Assembly: GCA_046327755.1 (NCBI GenBank)
Contig: JAXLXW010000012.1
Coordinates: forward strand, 76,198-140,197
Source: SCN-70-22 sp046327755
Lineage (GTDB): Bacteria > Gemmatimonadota > Gemmatimonadetes > Gemmatimonadales > Gemmatimonadaceae
DNA length: 64,000 nt
Reading direction: 5' to 3'
The translations under genes were made by a program, and so were the position numbers. Shown here one piece after another: positions 35,288 through 44,030 of the stretch; within the stretch, counting starts at the first letter, position 1, and every line of letters begins with the position of its first letter. The notes under the pieces are model-generated. The model was given only the letters and a program-made list of their open reading frames with translations, ran no database searches and had not been told where the DNA came from.

Positions 35288-37201
35288 ATGGATACGCCGC
35301 ACGATTCCACTGCCGACCGCCCCAGCGACGACCGACTCGGCGACGAGCGAATCGGCATGCACGAGCCCATTGCCCGGCGCGACTTCGTCAATGGCGCGCT
35401 GATCGCCGGTGCGGGACTCCTCCTGCGCGGGCGCACCGCCAGCGCGATGTCCCCCGCCGATGCGTGGAACGGCTACGGAGGCGTCGGGCAGTTCCGTCAC
35501 TCGAACGGCAACACCTACGACGTCTCCGCCGCGGCGCACGCGCTGCGCGACGGGAAGTTCGAAGGGCAACTCAGGCGTGCCATCGACACCGGCGAGGTCT
35601 ACGACTTCGTTTCCGTCGGCGGCGGGATCAGCGGACTCTCGGCGGCGCTCTTCTATCAGAAGCACAAGGGCGGACGCTGCCTCATCCTCGACAACCATCA
35701 CATCTTCGGCGGCCTCGCCAAGCGCAACGAGTTCCTCGTCGACGGGCACCGCCTCACCGCGCACCAGGCCTCGGCGATCTTCCTCGTCCCCATGAAGGGG
35801 GGCTACACCGATGCGGTGTACAACCTCATCGGGATGGATCGCTCAGTGATGGAGTACCAGCGCTGGCAGAGCCCCAGGCGGGAGATGCCGCTGCGCCAGA
35901 GTCCGTACGCCGACCCGCAGGACTACGGCTTCTACTTCGGCCCGCAGTTCGGGAAGCACCCCGGCGTCTGGGTCCTCGATCCGTGGGGGCGGCAGCTCGA
36001 CGGGGCGCCGCTGAGCGATGCGGCCAAGGCCGATCTCCTGCGCTGGAAGACCGTCCCCGACGACGGCCCGCGCCCTCAGGTGGAAGGCGACGCCATCTCG
36101 CGCCAGCTCGACACGATCACTCTCGAGGAGCACCTCATGGCACGGCACCGCATCAGTCGCGAGACGGTGCGGACCTTCCTCTCACCCGTGGAGGGGGGCG
36201 GCTACGGGCTGGGCCCCGACGCGCTCTCCGCCTACTGCGCCTACGCCATCGAGACCGAGTTCCCCGGCGACGGCGACGCCGAACTCGGCGACCAGATGTT
36301 CCCCGACGGCAACGCCGGCTTCGTGCGCCTGATGGTGAAGACACTCATCCCCGGCGCCTTCGAGGGGGAACGCACCGTCGAGCAGGTCTGGCGCACGCCC
36401 ATTCGCTTCGAGGCGCTCGACCGCGCCGGTTCGCCGACACGCATTCGCCTCGGAGCCACCGTGGTCAGCGTCGAGCACGAGGGCGATCCCGCCACTGCAT
36501 CGTTTGTCAGGATCATCTACGCCAAGGGGGGACACCTCTATCGCGTGCGGGCCCGTGGCGTGGTGATGGCCGGCGGGAGCTGGACCACCAAGCACGTCGT
36601 GCGCGACCTTTCCACGGCACATCGCGACGCCTTCGCGCAGTTCTATCGTTCGCCGGCGCTGATGGCCAACGTCGCCGTCCGCAACTGGCGCTTCCTCTAC
36701 CAGATGGGGATGTCCGGCTGCCGCTGGTTTGAGGGGTTGGGGAACTACCTCTCCGTGCGGCGCATGGCGACGATCGCCGGCGACGGGCGCGGGATCGACC
36801 CCGATGCGCCGACCGTCCTCACGCTCAAGGTCCTCTATTCCCAGCCGGGGCTCCCCATCGGCGAGCAGGGGAAGCTGGGGCGCGCGCAGCTCTTCGGGAC
36901 GTCGTTCCGCGACTACGAGCGCACCATCCGCCAGCAGCTGGGCGACATGTTTGCGCCTGGCGGCTTCGATCCGCGGCGCGACATCGCGGGGGTCATCCTC
37001 AACCGATGGGGACACGCCTACGTGAGCCCGCAGCCCGGCTTCTTCTTCGGCATCGACGGGAAGCCCGCGCCGCGCGACGTGGTGCGCGACCGCCCGCACG
37101 GGCGCATCGCCTTTGCCAACACGGAACTCGCGGGAGCGAGCGATCACCGCAACGCGATTCGCGAGGCAGATCGGGCGGTGAAGCAGTTGGTCGCCGTGTA
37201 G
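35288..37201 (+). CDS. Tat-exported FAD oxidoreductase, spermidine-dehydrogenase-like
   Basis: A 637-residue flavoprotein. The N-terminus carries a twin-arginine-type leader ('ARRDFVNGALIAGAGLLLRG', about residues 28-48). The dinucleotide fold 'VSVGGGISGLSAALFYQ' lies near residue 108, with 'LILDNHHIFGGLAKRNEF' as the FAD loop. The next 450 residues follow the SpdH (Pseudomonas spermidine dehydrogenase) layout, including 'GLGPDALSAYCAY', 'RMATIAGDG' and the C-terminal 'SDHRNAIREADRAVKQL'. SpdH also binds haem and oxidises polyamines in the periplasm; whether this copy does so is inferred. A perfect palindrome terminator follows four bases after the stop. A short degraded copy of its 3' end appears near 40153. 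Confidence 0.83.
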   Translation: MDTPHDSTADRPSDDRLGDERIGMHEPIARRDFVNGALIAGAGLLLRGRTASAMSPADAWNGYGGVGQFRHSNGNTYDVSAAAHALRDGKFEGQLRRAIDTGEVYDFVSVGGGISGLSAALFYQKHKGGRCLILDNHHIFGGLAKRNEFLVDGHRLTAHQASAIFLVPMKGGYTDAVYNLIGMDRSVMEYQRWQSPRREMPLRQSPYADPQDYGFYFGPQFGKHPGVWVLDPWGRQLDGAPLSDAAKADLLRWKTVPDDGPRPQVEGDAISRQLDTITLEEHLMARHRISRETVRTFLSPVEGGGYGLGPDALSAYCAYAIETEFPGDGDAELGDQMFPDGNAGFVRLMVKTLIPGAFEGERTVEQVWRTPIRFEALDRAGSPTRIRLGATVVSVEHEGDPATASFVRIIYAKGGHLYRVRARGVVMAGGSWTTKHVVRDLSTAHRDAFAQFYRSPALMANVAVRNWRFLYQMGMSGCRWFEGLGNYLSVRRMATIAGDGRGIDPDAPTVLTLKVLYSQPGLPIGEQGKLGRAQLFGTSFRDYERTIRQQLGDMFAPGGFDPRRDIAGVILNRWGHAYVSPQPGFFFGIDGKPAPRDVVRDRPHGRIAFANTELAGASDHRNAIREADRAVKQLVAV

Positions 37202-37204
37202 CAA

Positions 37205-37232
37205 AAGGGGCGCGCCGCGCGGCGCGCCCCTT
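37205..37232. terminator. perfect 28-base palindrome, bidirectional terminator
   Basis: A perfect 14-base-pair inverted repeat starting AAGGGGCGCGCCGC and ending in CTT lies between the converging SpdH-like and collagen-like genes, just after the SpdH-like stop. Confidence 0.7.
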
Positions 37233-37257
37233 CACCTGTCTCGCCGCACGCCAACGG

Positions 37258-37824
37258 CTACGGCGTCACCCCATCCACGCACGTCCAGTAGAAGACCCAC
37301 TGCGAGTTGGCCTCGCCCTGAAACGCCCACAGCACCTGGTTCCCGTTGATCGCCGGACGCGTCGCGAAGATCGTCCCGCCAGGATTGGCCTGGTAGCCGA
37401 AGTTCATCACGCTCTTCGTGCTCGCCGAGCAGGTGGCGAAGAAGATGCCGTAGTTGGCGGTCCCGTTGGGCGTGAGCGTCGCCGCCTGCGAGTGGAACTC
37501 GAGCCCGGCCAGCGGCCCGGAGGCGCCGGTGGGGCCCGTGGGGCCGGCGGGGCCCGTGGCTCCCTGCGGCCCCTGCGGCCCGGTCTGCCCTGAGGCAGCC
37601 CAGCTGAACTCCACGTGCGTCGACGCGCGGCACTCCGTTGGTGTGCCAGCTTCCTTGATCATGTACACGGTCCCGCTCTGCGGGATGTAGCAGGCGGTCT
37701 TGGTCTGCGCTGCGGCCTGCGACGGCGTGGCCGTGAGGGGCGCCGCGATGGCGCCGACGATGGCGAGTGGCCCGATCGGGACAAGGCGGGCCATCAGCGT
37801 GCGTGAAGCGAGTGCAAGTCGCAT
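37258..37824 (-). CDS. secreted collagen-like protein (locus 1)
   Basis: A 188-residue secreted protein. A signal peptide ends about 'SQAAAQ' (residue 40). A short N-terminal domain follows, 'ACYIPQSGTVYMIKEAGTP' with 'ECRASTHVEFSW', then about nine Gly-X-Y triplets ('GPQGPQGATGPAGPTGPTG'), and a C-terminal domain of about 85 residues with two Cys. The N-terminal domain recurs in the three collagen-like proteins at 43287-45500, pairing a Cys-x-Cys arrangement with a conserved Tyr and Trp. Collagen segments suggest trimerisation. It is 52 bases after the small lipoprotein gene at 37877 and probably cotranscribed with it. Confidence 0.8.
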   Translation of the reverse strand: MRLALASRTLMARLVPIGPLAIVGAIAAPLTATPSQAAAQTKTACYIPQSGTVYMIKEAGTPTECRASTHVEFSWAASGQTGPQGPQGATGPAGPTGPTGASGPLAGLEFHSQAATLTPNGTANYGIFFATCSASTKSVMNFGYQANPGGTIFATRPAINGNQVLWAFQGEANSQWVFYWTCVDGVTP

Positions 37825-37876
37825 GGGGGTGGTCCTCGGACGAGGGGAGTCGTTCGGACGAGTGCGAGCGGCGGCG

Positions 37877-38275
37877 TTACTGCGCTGCGGCACCGGGGAG
37901 GAGGAGGCGATCAGCGCCATCGAGCGCCATCGCGATGACGTCGCGATCGCTGGCGTCGCCGGACGCGGCACGTGCGCGGTAGGTATCGAGCGTGGTGCGC
38001 GCCGCGCGGGATGCGCGGAGCGCCGACACCGCGTCGCCGCGCCGGATGGCGGCGGCCAGCTCGTCGAGCGACGACGTGAGCGATGCACCAACGCCGTGGT
38101 CGCCCAGGGCGGGCGCCACGCGCGAGGATGCATCCTCGATCGCCAGCGTGGCCCCGGCGTTGGCGGCGGCGCGCAACGCCTCCGCATCAACGTTAGGCGT
38201 TCGCACGGCCGTCGTGTCGCTGCACGCCGCCAGCGCGCTGCCCAGCAGGAGGAGCGGGATGACCGGATGCTTCAT
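37877..38275 (-). CDS. small lipoprotein paired with collagen-like protein (locus 1)
   Basis: A 132-residue lipoprotein (lipobox 'SALAAC', Cys about 18) with an Ala-rich helical mature part. 'LAIEDASSRVAPAL' and the C-terminal 'SDRDVIAMALDGADRLLL' match, by eye, 'ASLEDASSRLLAGL' and 'ADRDAIGLALDVADDVIAG' of the lipoprotein at 42904, at similar positions. The two are therefore paralogues that travel with collagen-like genes. The start ATG at 38275 gives a normal lipoprotein signal. No outside family is recognised. It is probably periplasmic or at the outer-membrane inner face and may assist export or anchoring of the collagen-like partner. Confidence 0.75.
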   Translation of the reverse strand: MKHPVIPLLLLGSALAACSDTTAVRTPNVDAEALRAAANAGATLAIEDASSRVAPALGDHGVGASLTSSLDELAAAIRRGDAVSALRASRAARTTLDTYRARAASGDASDRDVIAMALDGADRLLLPGAAAQ

Positions 38276-38425
38276 GTGGACCTCTGATGTTTGGGGGTCC
38301 AGCGAATGTCGAGTCCGGCCGGACATCCCGCAAGATCGGCCATGCTGCCGCCGCCCCCGGCGGCAATCATTGCCTCTTGCTGGCGCGGCGCACTGCCCCA
38401 ACTGCCAAGCGCAGGGTGCCGGGAG

Positions 38426-39262
38426 CTATCGCGCGCGCCGATCGATCCGGATCGCCACGCTCGCCGCCCGCTGCGCCACCGCGACGACCGCCCCGGAATC
38501 GTCCAGCACGCAGTGCAGCGTCACCCGCGAGCGCGCGTCAGAGACGCAGTTGGCGTTCGCCGTGCGCCAGGCCACCGAGGGGGCGCCTCCCCCCCCGGCC
38601 TCGCCGGCACCCTCCGACATCGTCGCCACATATCGCCCGGGCCCCAGCGCCCAGCGGCGGTACTCGCCAGCTGCAAGTCGCACCGTGTCCCGCACCACGG
38701 GGGCCACCACCTCGATCCACGACACCCCCGCGACGCCGCCAAAGTCCATGTGGACCGTCGTCGTCCCCATCCCCCGAGGCACGACGCGCCCCCCAGCGAC
38801 CGTGGCGATCGACGTGTCTTCCGAGTACGCGCTGAAGCGCAGGGCGCCCACCGGCTGACCACCCGAGTCGAAGGCGACCGGCGCCAGCGGCACCGGCTCG
38901 CCGCCGAGCACCACGTCCAGCGATTGAAGCGGAGGGGCGAAGCTCGCAATCGGGCGGCACTGCACCACGAACGTGGTGCGCGCGCGTCCGGCAGACGCTG
39001 TGATGCGTGCGTCGCCGGCGCGCAGGCAGCGCATGCGCTGCTCCTTGACCTGCACGATGTCCGGCGCGTCGCTGGTGGCCTCGATCGCAACCTCGAGCGC
39101 ACGGCCGGATGCGTCGCGTGCCTTTACCGGAATGGGGAGCGGCGCCGGCCCGTTGTAGACAAACGGGTCCGACGCCGGCACGAGCGTGGCCGGGGTCGAG
39201 GTCCCGCAGGCGAGCAGTGCGGGGAGAACGATGGTCAGGAAGCTGCACGTGCATCGCTGCAT
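38426..39262 (-). CDS. lipoprotein with Ig-like (BIG_2) domains
   Basis: A 278-residue protein. The ATG at 39262 gives 'MQRCTCSFLTIVLPALLAC', a normal lipobox with Cys about 19. An upstream ATG at 39307 directly abuts the preceding VOC stop and would add 15 residues. The mature protein has Ig-like modules ('ARDASGRALEVAIEATSDAPDIV', 'AGDARITASAGRAR'; then 'FSAYSEDTSIATVAGGRVVPRGMGTTTVH') resembling BIG_2 repeats. A C-terminal beta-rich part with Cys residues follows. Likely a surface or periplasmic binding protein of unknown ligand. It is third in a leftward run with the VOC gene upstream. Confidence 0.68.
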   Translation of the reverse strand: MQRCTCSFLTIVLPALLACGTSTPATLVPASDPFVYNGPAPLPIPVKARDASGRALEVAIEATSDAPDIVQVKEQRMRCLRAGDARITASAGRARTTFVVQCRPIASFAPPLQSLDVVLGGEPVPLAPVAFDSGGQPVGALRFSAYSEDTSIATVAGGRVVPRGMGTTTVHMDFGGVAGVSWIEVVAPVVRDTVRLAAGEYRRWALGPGRYVATMSEGAGEAGGGGAPSVAWRTANANCVSDARSRVTLHCVLDDSGAVVAVAQRAASVAIRIDRRAR

Positions 39263-39307
39263 GGCTCGTATCCCGAGACGTCTCATCTCGTGGTCGACAG
39301 CGTTCAT

Positions 39308-39760
39308 CTACGAGCGCTGCGCCCCCCCACCCACCTGTTCCGCCAACGCCACGATGATCCCCTCCGGCCCGCGAACGTACGCGAGCCGATACGCCGTCCC
39401 ATACTGCATCTCGCCAATCACCTCGGCACCGTGCGCGCGCATGCGCGCCAGCACGCCGTCCATGTCGTCGACCGCAAACATGAGGCGACGAATGCCCAGC
39501 GTGTTCACCGGCAGCTGCACCGGCCCGAATCGCACCGCGTCCGGCATGTGAAACTTGTCCAGCTCGACCCCCTGTCCGTCAGGGGTTCGCAGCATCGCGA
39601 TCGTAGTCCGGACCTCGCCGAGCCCGATGAGCTTCCCGACGTCCGCCCCCTCGACCGTGGCCTCGCCTTCGAGCACGAGGCCGAGCTCGATGAAGAACGC
39701 CTTCACCCCCTCGAGGTCGTCGACCACGATGAGGACGTTGTCCATGCGCGTGACGGTCAT
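39308..39760 (-). CDS. VOC / glyoxalase-like protein
   Basis: A 150-residue VOC-fold protein. It starts 'MTVTRMDNVLIVVDDLEGVKAFFIELGLVLEGEATVEG', has the mid-strand 'TTIAMLRTPDGQGVELDKF', and its second half is 'NTLGIRRLMFAVDDMDGVLARMRAHGAEVIGEMQYG ... YVRGPEGIIVALAEQ'. His and Glu at the usual metal positions are partly present. The ATG at 39760 has a good AGGAGG Shine-Dalgarno about nine bases upstream on the minus strand. The neighbouring VOC protein of this window (24447) is a different subtype. Substrate is unknown. Confidence 0.85.
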   Translation of the reverse strand: MTVTRMDNVLIVVDDLEGVKAFFIELGLVLEGEATVEGADVGKLIGLGEVRTTIAMLRTPDGQGVELDKFHMPDAVRFGPVQLPVNTLGIRRLMFAVDDMDGVLARMRAHGAEVIGEMQYGTAYRLAYVRGPEGIIVALAEQVGGGAQRS

Positions 39761-39844
39761 CGCTTTCCTGTCCTCCTGTGGCCGCATCGAGGGCAACGCT
39801 AGCGCCGAACCAAAGCTCCGGCAACGCTCGCTGCCATGCGCGCC

Positions 39845-40130
39845 AGGGCCAATCCGGCCGGCACGGGGAACGAGTACGAGGTGGACCGCTGCGTCCGCGT
39901 GCTGGAGATCTTGCGCGACACGTCAGGGTGGGCCGCTCCTCTCGCCGGCGTTCACCAAAACGGTGCACGGGGCCGTGATCGACGGCAGCAGCACACACGG
40001 TTTGAGACGATGACGCTCCGAAACGGGGCGCCCGAGAAGACCAACTTCGAGAGCTACCGCATGATCCGCATGCGCGAGGCGCCGAAGGCGATCGACGCGC
40101 ACGTCGTGAAGCGCGACGTCGTTAGGGGGT
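39845..40130 (+). pseudogene. remnant of the molybdopterin-binding subunit C-terminus of an IorB/aldehyde-dehydrogenase-type enzyme
   Basis: Three short pieces in different frames match the C-terminal region of xanthine dehydrogenase-family (isoquinoline 1-oxidoreductase beta-like) subunits in the right order. 'RCVRVLEILRDTSGWAAPL' resembles the usual 'RHKAVLELAAEKAGWGxPL'. 'TVHGAVIDGSSTHGL' resembles 'xxxGAVIDGLSTAL'. 'MTLRNGAPEKTNFESYRMIR' with 'MREAPKAIDAHVVK' resembles 'ITLxxGxVEQSNFDSYRMxR' with 'MxEAPxIEVHIV'. About 60 residues between the first two are missing and there are frameshifts, so it is dead. Immediately after, 40153-40184 matches the spermidine-dehydrogenase-like 3' end (about 29 of 32 bases). 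I infer a former oxidoreductase locus reduced to tails. Confidence 0.6.
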
Positions 40131-42831
40131 GAGGCGGGTAACGCCTACCACTCACCGCGATGCGATGCGCGAGGCAGATCGGGGGGGGGCAGCACTTGAC
40201 CTGCGGCGAAAGGAGCGCCTGATCAGCGCGCCGGGCCCGGCGCCCGCGCGCGCTGAAACGCGGGTCAGCGTCGCGCCAAGCCTCCGCCACGACGGCATAG
40301 TGCGCACGCGCCTCTTTGCGCCTGCCGGCCAGGGCCAGCGCGTCGGCGAGCGCTTCGTGCAGCTCGGTGCGGGTGGTGTACAGCGCCGAACCATCCAGCG
40401 GGGCGCGAAGCGCGGCCTCGAGGATCGTGGCGGCCTCCGCGCCGCGGTGCCGAGCGGACAGCAGGCGTCCCAGGATCAGGCTGGTGCGCGAATACCCTTC
40501 CGTGGAAGAGTACAGTGCCAGCTGCAGTTCGCGGATCGCCGCAGCGGTATCGCCCCGCGCCACCAGCAGTTCGCCCAGCACGTGGTGATGCAGCCGTTCA
40601 TCGCGACCGAATGCGCTGCGCGCCCCGAGGGTGCGAATGCTGTCCACCAGCGACCGGAGCGCGAGCGTATCGCCCCCCTCGGCGTAGGCCGCGGCCACGT
40701 GCACCAGCGCCCACGCCCGACGCCTCGCCGTGAGCCCGTTTCCCGGAGGGAGTTCGCCCTCGAGCCCCGTGGCCGGCGCCTTTGCCAGCGAATCGAACAG
40801 CTGCGCCGATGCACGTGCCTGTCCTGCCTCCAGGAGCGCTTGCGCCTGCATGACCGCGACGCCGAGGGCGACGTCGGGTCCCTCGTCTCGCGACGCGACC
40901 GCGCGCAACGCACGCGCGGTGGCCACCGCGTCGCGCGCCCGTCCGCGCTCGCGCTGCAACCGGGCGGTCCACCACATCGCGTCGCCGCGCACCTCCGGCC
41001 TCACATCCGACGCGCGAACCGCAAGGATGCGCTCCGCCTCCGCGAAGCGGCCGTCGCGCAACGCCATCTCCGCCCGCGCGGCGGCATCGTCGATCACGCG
41101 GGAGGCAGCTCGAAGCGACGCCTGACGAGCGCGCAGGGCATCCGCCGAGCGTCCTTGTCGCTGCAGCACCGTGGCCAGCAGGAAGTGCGCGTCGCGCGAC
41201 GTGGGATCGCGCTGCAGCCATTCCCGCACCTCGCGCTCGGCCACCTCCAGCGAATCGAGGAGGATGGCGGCGGTGATCCCCGGCGACGCGAGCGCCGCGC
41301 CGCGGCACACGGGAAGTGAACGGGCCATGCTATTGCGCCTGGCGGCAGCGCGCACCACCGCGCGTGCGCTGGCGAAGTCACCGCGGAACACGAGGGCGTT
41401 GGCGTACGCCAGACTCCCCGCCCCCACGTCGGGATGCCGCACCGCCAGCGACTCCGAGAGCGGGAGCCACGCCCGGTCGTTGGTCCCCTCCGCCCACGAC
41501 GCCCGGACGAGCAGCCGCAACGCATCGTCGGCGCGGGGGGCGCTCGTGAGCTGCAACGCGCGCCGCATGGCCTTTGCCCACTCGGCGGTGCGTCCCTGCG
41601 CGCGGGCCACCTCCGCCTGGCCGTACGCGGCAGTGGCACTGCCGGAATCGGCGGCGACCGCCGCGGCGAACAGCGAGGCGGCGGCATCGAGCTCGCCACC
41701 GCAATAGGCATCGCCCCCGCGTGCGACGAGGTCGCGCGCCGAGGCGGCGCCGGCGGCACCCGGACCTCCGCCAGATGCAATCCCCCGCCATCCCATCGCA
41801 ACCAACGCCACCGCAGCGGCGGTGGCCAGCGCCCCCCGGCGCCATCCGCGTCGCGGACGTCCAGGCGCCGCGTCCACCGCGGCGCGGTGTGCGTGCACGC
41901 TGACCACCTCGCGTGTCAGCGGCAACGCCTCGTCGAGCGGAGTGCTCCGCTCCGCGGTGCGCGCCGGCGAGGGCGCCACGGAAACGTGTGGCGCCTCGCG
42001 CGAGGCTCGTCCCACCTCGCGCAACGGCGGCGTGCGTGGCGACGACGCCGACAACTCGCGCGCCAGCGCCTGCGTGGCCTCCGAAGGCTCCACGTCCAGC
42101 TGTGCGCGCAGTCGCGCGGTAAGCTGTGCGTAGCAATCCAGCGCCCCCCCGCGGTTCCCGAGCTCCGCCAGAAGCAACATCCGGCGGCGTGTCACCAACT
42201 CATCCAGGGGATGCAGCGACTCTGCGAAACGCACGCGGCGCTCGGCCACCGCCAGGTGCCCCCCGGCCGCCTGTCCCTCGGCGTCGCGCATTGCCGCCTC
42301 GACCGCCGCCGTGCGCAGCCGATGCCGTGCGCCGTCCAGCCAGCTCTCGAACTCGGGCGACGTCCCCGAGACGTGGACCCCGTCCAGCAGGTCGCCAGCG
42401 TAGAGCGCGAGCGCCTCGTCGTCGCGACGCGCCTCCACCAACCGCGCGAAGGCGATCACGTCGACCGCCAGCGCTCCTACGTCGATGGTGACGAACTGCC
42501 CGCGAGCGCGAACCACCTCGGCGCCCACCAACTGACGCAGCGCATACAACGCTTGCCGCAGCGCATGACGCGCCGACGCCTGGTCGAGCTCCGGCCAGAA
42601 GAGCGAGCAGAGGCGCTCGCGCGTGGGCGGGGCCGGGGTCGTACAGGCGAGATACGCCAGGAGCACGAGTCGCTTGACCTGTGCCGCGCTCTGCGCCCCT
42701 TCGAGCCCGTCGAGGTGGCAACCGCCCAGCAGGCGCAACGAGGATGCGGGTGTGGACTCGGCAGACACGCGATTCGACGGCGAGGTGACGGGCGGGTGAC
42801 GCTGCGGTGACCCTCCCGGCGTATCGCTCAC
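40054..42831 (-). CDS. membrane-anchored BTAD / TPR transcriptional regulator
   Basis: A 925-residue protein. Residues about 30-110 are an SARP-type winged helix ('KRLVLLAYLACTTPAPPTRE', 'ARHALRQALYALRQLVG') and about 115-260 a BTAD repeat ('YAGDLLDGVHVSG', 'FESWLDGARHRLR', 'LLLAELGNRGGALDCY'). A single transmembrane segment lies at about 333-350, followed by TPR-like helices ('AAFAAAVAADSGSATAAYGQAEVARAQGRT'-type repeats). The last 60 residues or so ('PQVKCCPPPICLAHRIAVSG' onward) read antisense to two degraded oxidoreductase tails and look unrelated to TPR, so the native end has probably been replaced. It is divergent from the four-gene collagen-like operon with 72 bases between starts and is a candidate regulator of it. 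Confidence 0.85.
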   Translation of the reverse strand: MSDTPGGSPQRHPPVTSPSNRVSAESTPASSLRLLGGCHLDGLEGAQSAAQVKRLVLLAYLACTTPAPPTRERLCSLFWPELDQASARHALRQALYALRQLVGAEVVRARGQFVTIDVGALAVDVIAFARLVEARRDDEALALYAGDLLDGVHVSGTSPEFESWLDGARHRLRTAAVEAAMRDAEGQAAGGHLAVAERRVRFAESLHPLDELVTRRRMLLLAELGNRGGALDCYAQLTARLRAQLDVEPSEATQALARELSASSPRTPPLREVGRASREAPHVSVAPSPARTAERSTPLDEALPLTREVVSVHAHRAAVDAAPGRPRRGWRRGALATAAAVALVAMGWRGIASGGGPGAAGAASARDLVARGGDAYCGGELDAAASLFAAAVAADSGSATAAYGQAEVARAQGRTAEWAKAMRRALQLTSAPRADDALRLLVRASWAEGTNDRAWLPLSESLAVRHPDVGAGSLAYANALVFRGDFASARAVVRAAARRNSMARSLPVCRGAALASPGITAAILLDSLEVAEREVREWLQRDPTSRDAHFLLATVLQRQGRSADALRARQASLRAASRVIDDAAARAEMALRDGRFAEAERILAVRASDVRPEVRGDAMWWTARLQRERGRARDAVATARALRAVASRDEGPDVALGVAVMQAQALLEAGQARASAQLFDSLAKAPATGLEGELPPGNGLTARRRAWALVHVAAAYAEGGDTLALRSLVDSIRTLGARSAFGRDERLHHHVLGELLVARGDTAAAIRELQLALYSSTEGYSRTSLILGRLLSARHRGAEAATILEAALRAPLDGSALYTTRTELHEALADALALAGRRKEARAHYAVVAEAWRDADPRFSARGRRARRADQALLSPQVKCCPPPICLAHRIAVSGRRYPPHPLTTSRFTTCASIAFGASRMRIMR

Positions 42832-42903
42832 GGGAGTGACTCTAACCGGCAGCGACGTCGCCGCCGGCGCAAGGGGACTGGGGCCACATCACCGTTTCAT
42901 CCT

Positions 42904-43290
42904 ATGGAAGTACGACGACTCTTCCCCTCGTTGGCACTGAGCGTACTGCTCGTCGGCTGCAGCGCATGCAGCGGTGGTGGGGACGGCGGAGGGGGCGGCG
43001 GCGTCACGCCACCTCCCGGCCCCCCCCCACCGGCGGGGGACCCAGTCGCCTCGCTAGAGGACGCGTCGTCGCGCCTGCTCGCCGGGCTGCCGTCGTCGTG
43101 CCTGGCCGGCGTGTCGACGGCGCTCACCTCCCTTCGGAGCAAGATGAGCCCACAACGCACCGCCACTTCGACCGATGTGCAGTCGGCGCGTACAGCGTTG
43201 GCGCAGTGCCCTGACGATGCAGCCGCCGCCGATCGGGACGCGATCGGTCTCGCGCTCGACGTGGCCGACGACGTGATCGCCGGACGATGA
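42904..43290 (+). CDS. small lipoprotein leading the collagen-like operon (locus 2)
   Basis: A 128-residue lipoprotein (first Cys of 'VLLVGCSAC' near residue 19) with a Gly/Pro-rich linker ('GGGGGGVTPPPGPPPPAG') and a helical domain. The segments 'ASLEDASSRLLAGLPSSC' and 'DRDAIGLALDVADDVIAG' match the lipoprotein at 37877. Two Cys in the helical domain may form a disulphide. The last four bases overlap the start of the first collagen-like gene (ATGA), so the four genes are translationally coupled. It is divergent from the BTAD/TPR regulator gene 72 bases away. Probably an accessory or anchor for the collagen-like proteins; this is inference. Confidence 0.78.
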   Translation: MEVRRLFPSLALSVLLVGCSACSGGGDGGGGGGVTPPPGPPPPAGDPVASLEDASSRLLAGLPSSCLAGVSTALTSLRSKMSPQRTATSTDVQSARTALAQCPDDAAAADRDAIGLALDVADDVIAGR

Positions 43291-44030
43291 GCGACGCACG
43301 CCTGAATTGGCGCGCCGTGGGGACGCTCCTCTTCCTCACCGCCGCCGCCTTCAAGGGAGGATCGTCGCTGGCGCAGCAGGCCACCGGGACGATCTACACC
43401 TGCTACGTCCCGCGCTCGGGGACGATGTACATCGTGGGGCAGAACGGGACCACGCCCGTATGCAGGAGCACCGACCATCGCGTGCTGCAATGGTCGGTGA
43501 CTGGCGATTCGGGGCCGGCGGGCCCTCAGGGTCCGGCGGGGCCGCAGGGGACGGGTGGGGCGGCAGGCCCGCCGGGACCAACGGGGCCGCAGGGGCCTGT
43601 GCCCGGAACGCCGGGGCCGCAGGGACCGCCGGGGCCTCAGGGGCCGACGGGGGCGCAGGGGGCCAAGGGGCTCACGGGGCCCCCAGGCCCAAAGGGCGCG
43701 ACGGGTGCAACCGGGGCAACAGGTCCGAAGGGCCCCGCCGGTGTGCTCACCGGGGTCACCGCAGTGTCGGCGTTGTCGCAGCTGGAGTTGGTCCGATACC
43801 ACTGGGACATCGCGTTGAACACCGGATCCGCGTTCGCGTCGATCTCTTGCCCCGCCGGCAAGTGGCCGATTGCCGGCGGCTGGCGCGATCCCGTGGGGCT
43901 CGCCACGGTGGGAGAGTCGATGCTCGAGAACCTGAGCGCCTTCGGTCTCGTCTGGAGGTTCCAGTTCAGTATCAACCCGGTGTTGAGCGGCCCGCTCGAC
44001 GCCTTTGCCCTGTGCGCGAGACACAGCTGA
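43287..44030 (+). CDS. secreted collagen-like protein (locus 2, gene A)
   Basis: A 247-residue secreted protein. After a signal peptide ('FLTAAAFKGGSSLAQQ') comes the N-terminal domain 'CYVPRSGTMYIVGQNGTTP' with 'CRSTDHRVLQW'. About 27 Gly-X-Y triplets follow with one interruption ('GPVPGTPG'). The C-terminal domain has 'ISCPAGKWPIAGGW' and ends 'FALCARHS'. The last pattern (CPxGxxxxGGGW ... xCA) is shared with the 44784 protein and is known at the ends of other bacterial collagen-like and surface proteins. The ATG overlaps the previous stop by four bases and its TGA overlaps the next ATG. It probably forms a trimeric extracellular stalk. Confidence 0.82.
   Translation: MSDARLNWRAVGTLLFLTAAAFKGGSSLAQQATGTIYTCYVPRSGTMYIVGQNGTTPVCRSTDHRVLQWSVTGDSGPAGPQGPAGPQGTGGAAGPPGPTGPQGPVPGTPGPQGPPGPQGPTGAQGAKGLTGPPGPKGATGATGATGPKGPAGVLTGVTAVSALSQLELVRYHWDIALNTGSAFASISCPAGKWPIAGGWRDPVGLATVGESMLENLSAFGLVWRFQFSINPVLSGPLDAFALCARHS

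Noticed and set aside
40129..41319. Plus-strand frame across the 3' part of the BTAD/TPR gene
   Set aside because: It is antisense to well-supported TPR helices. Only its first few codons are of interest, as a degraded SpdH-like tail.
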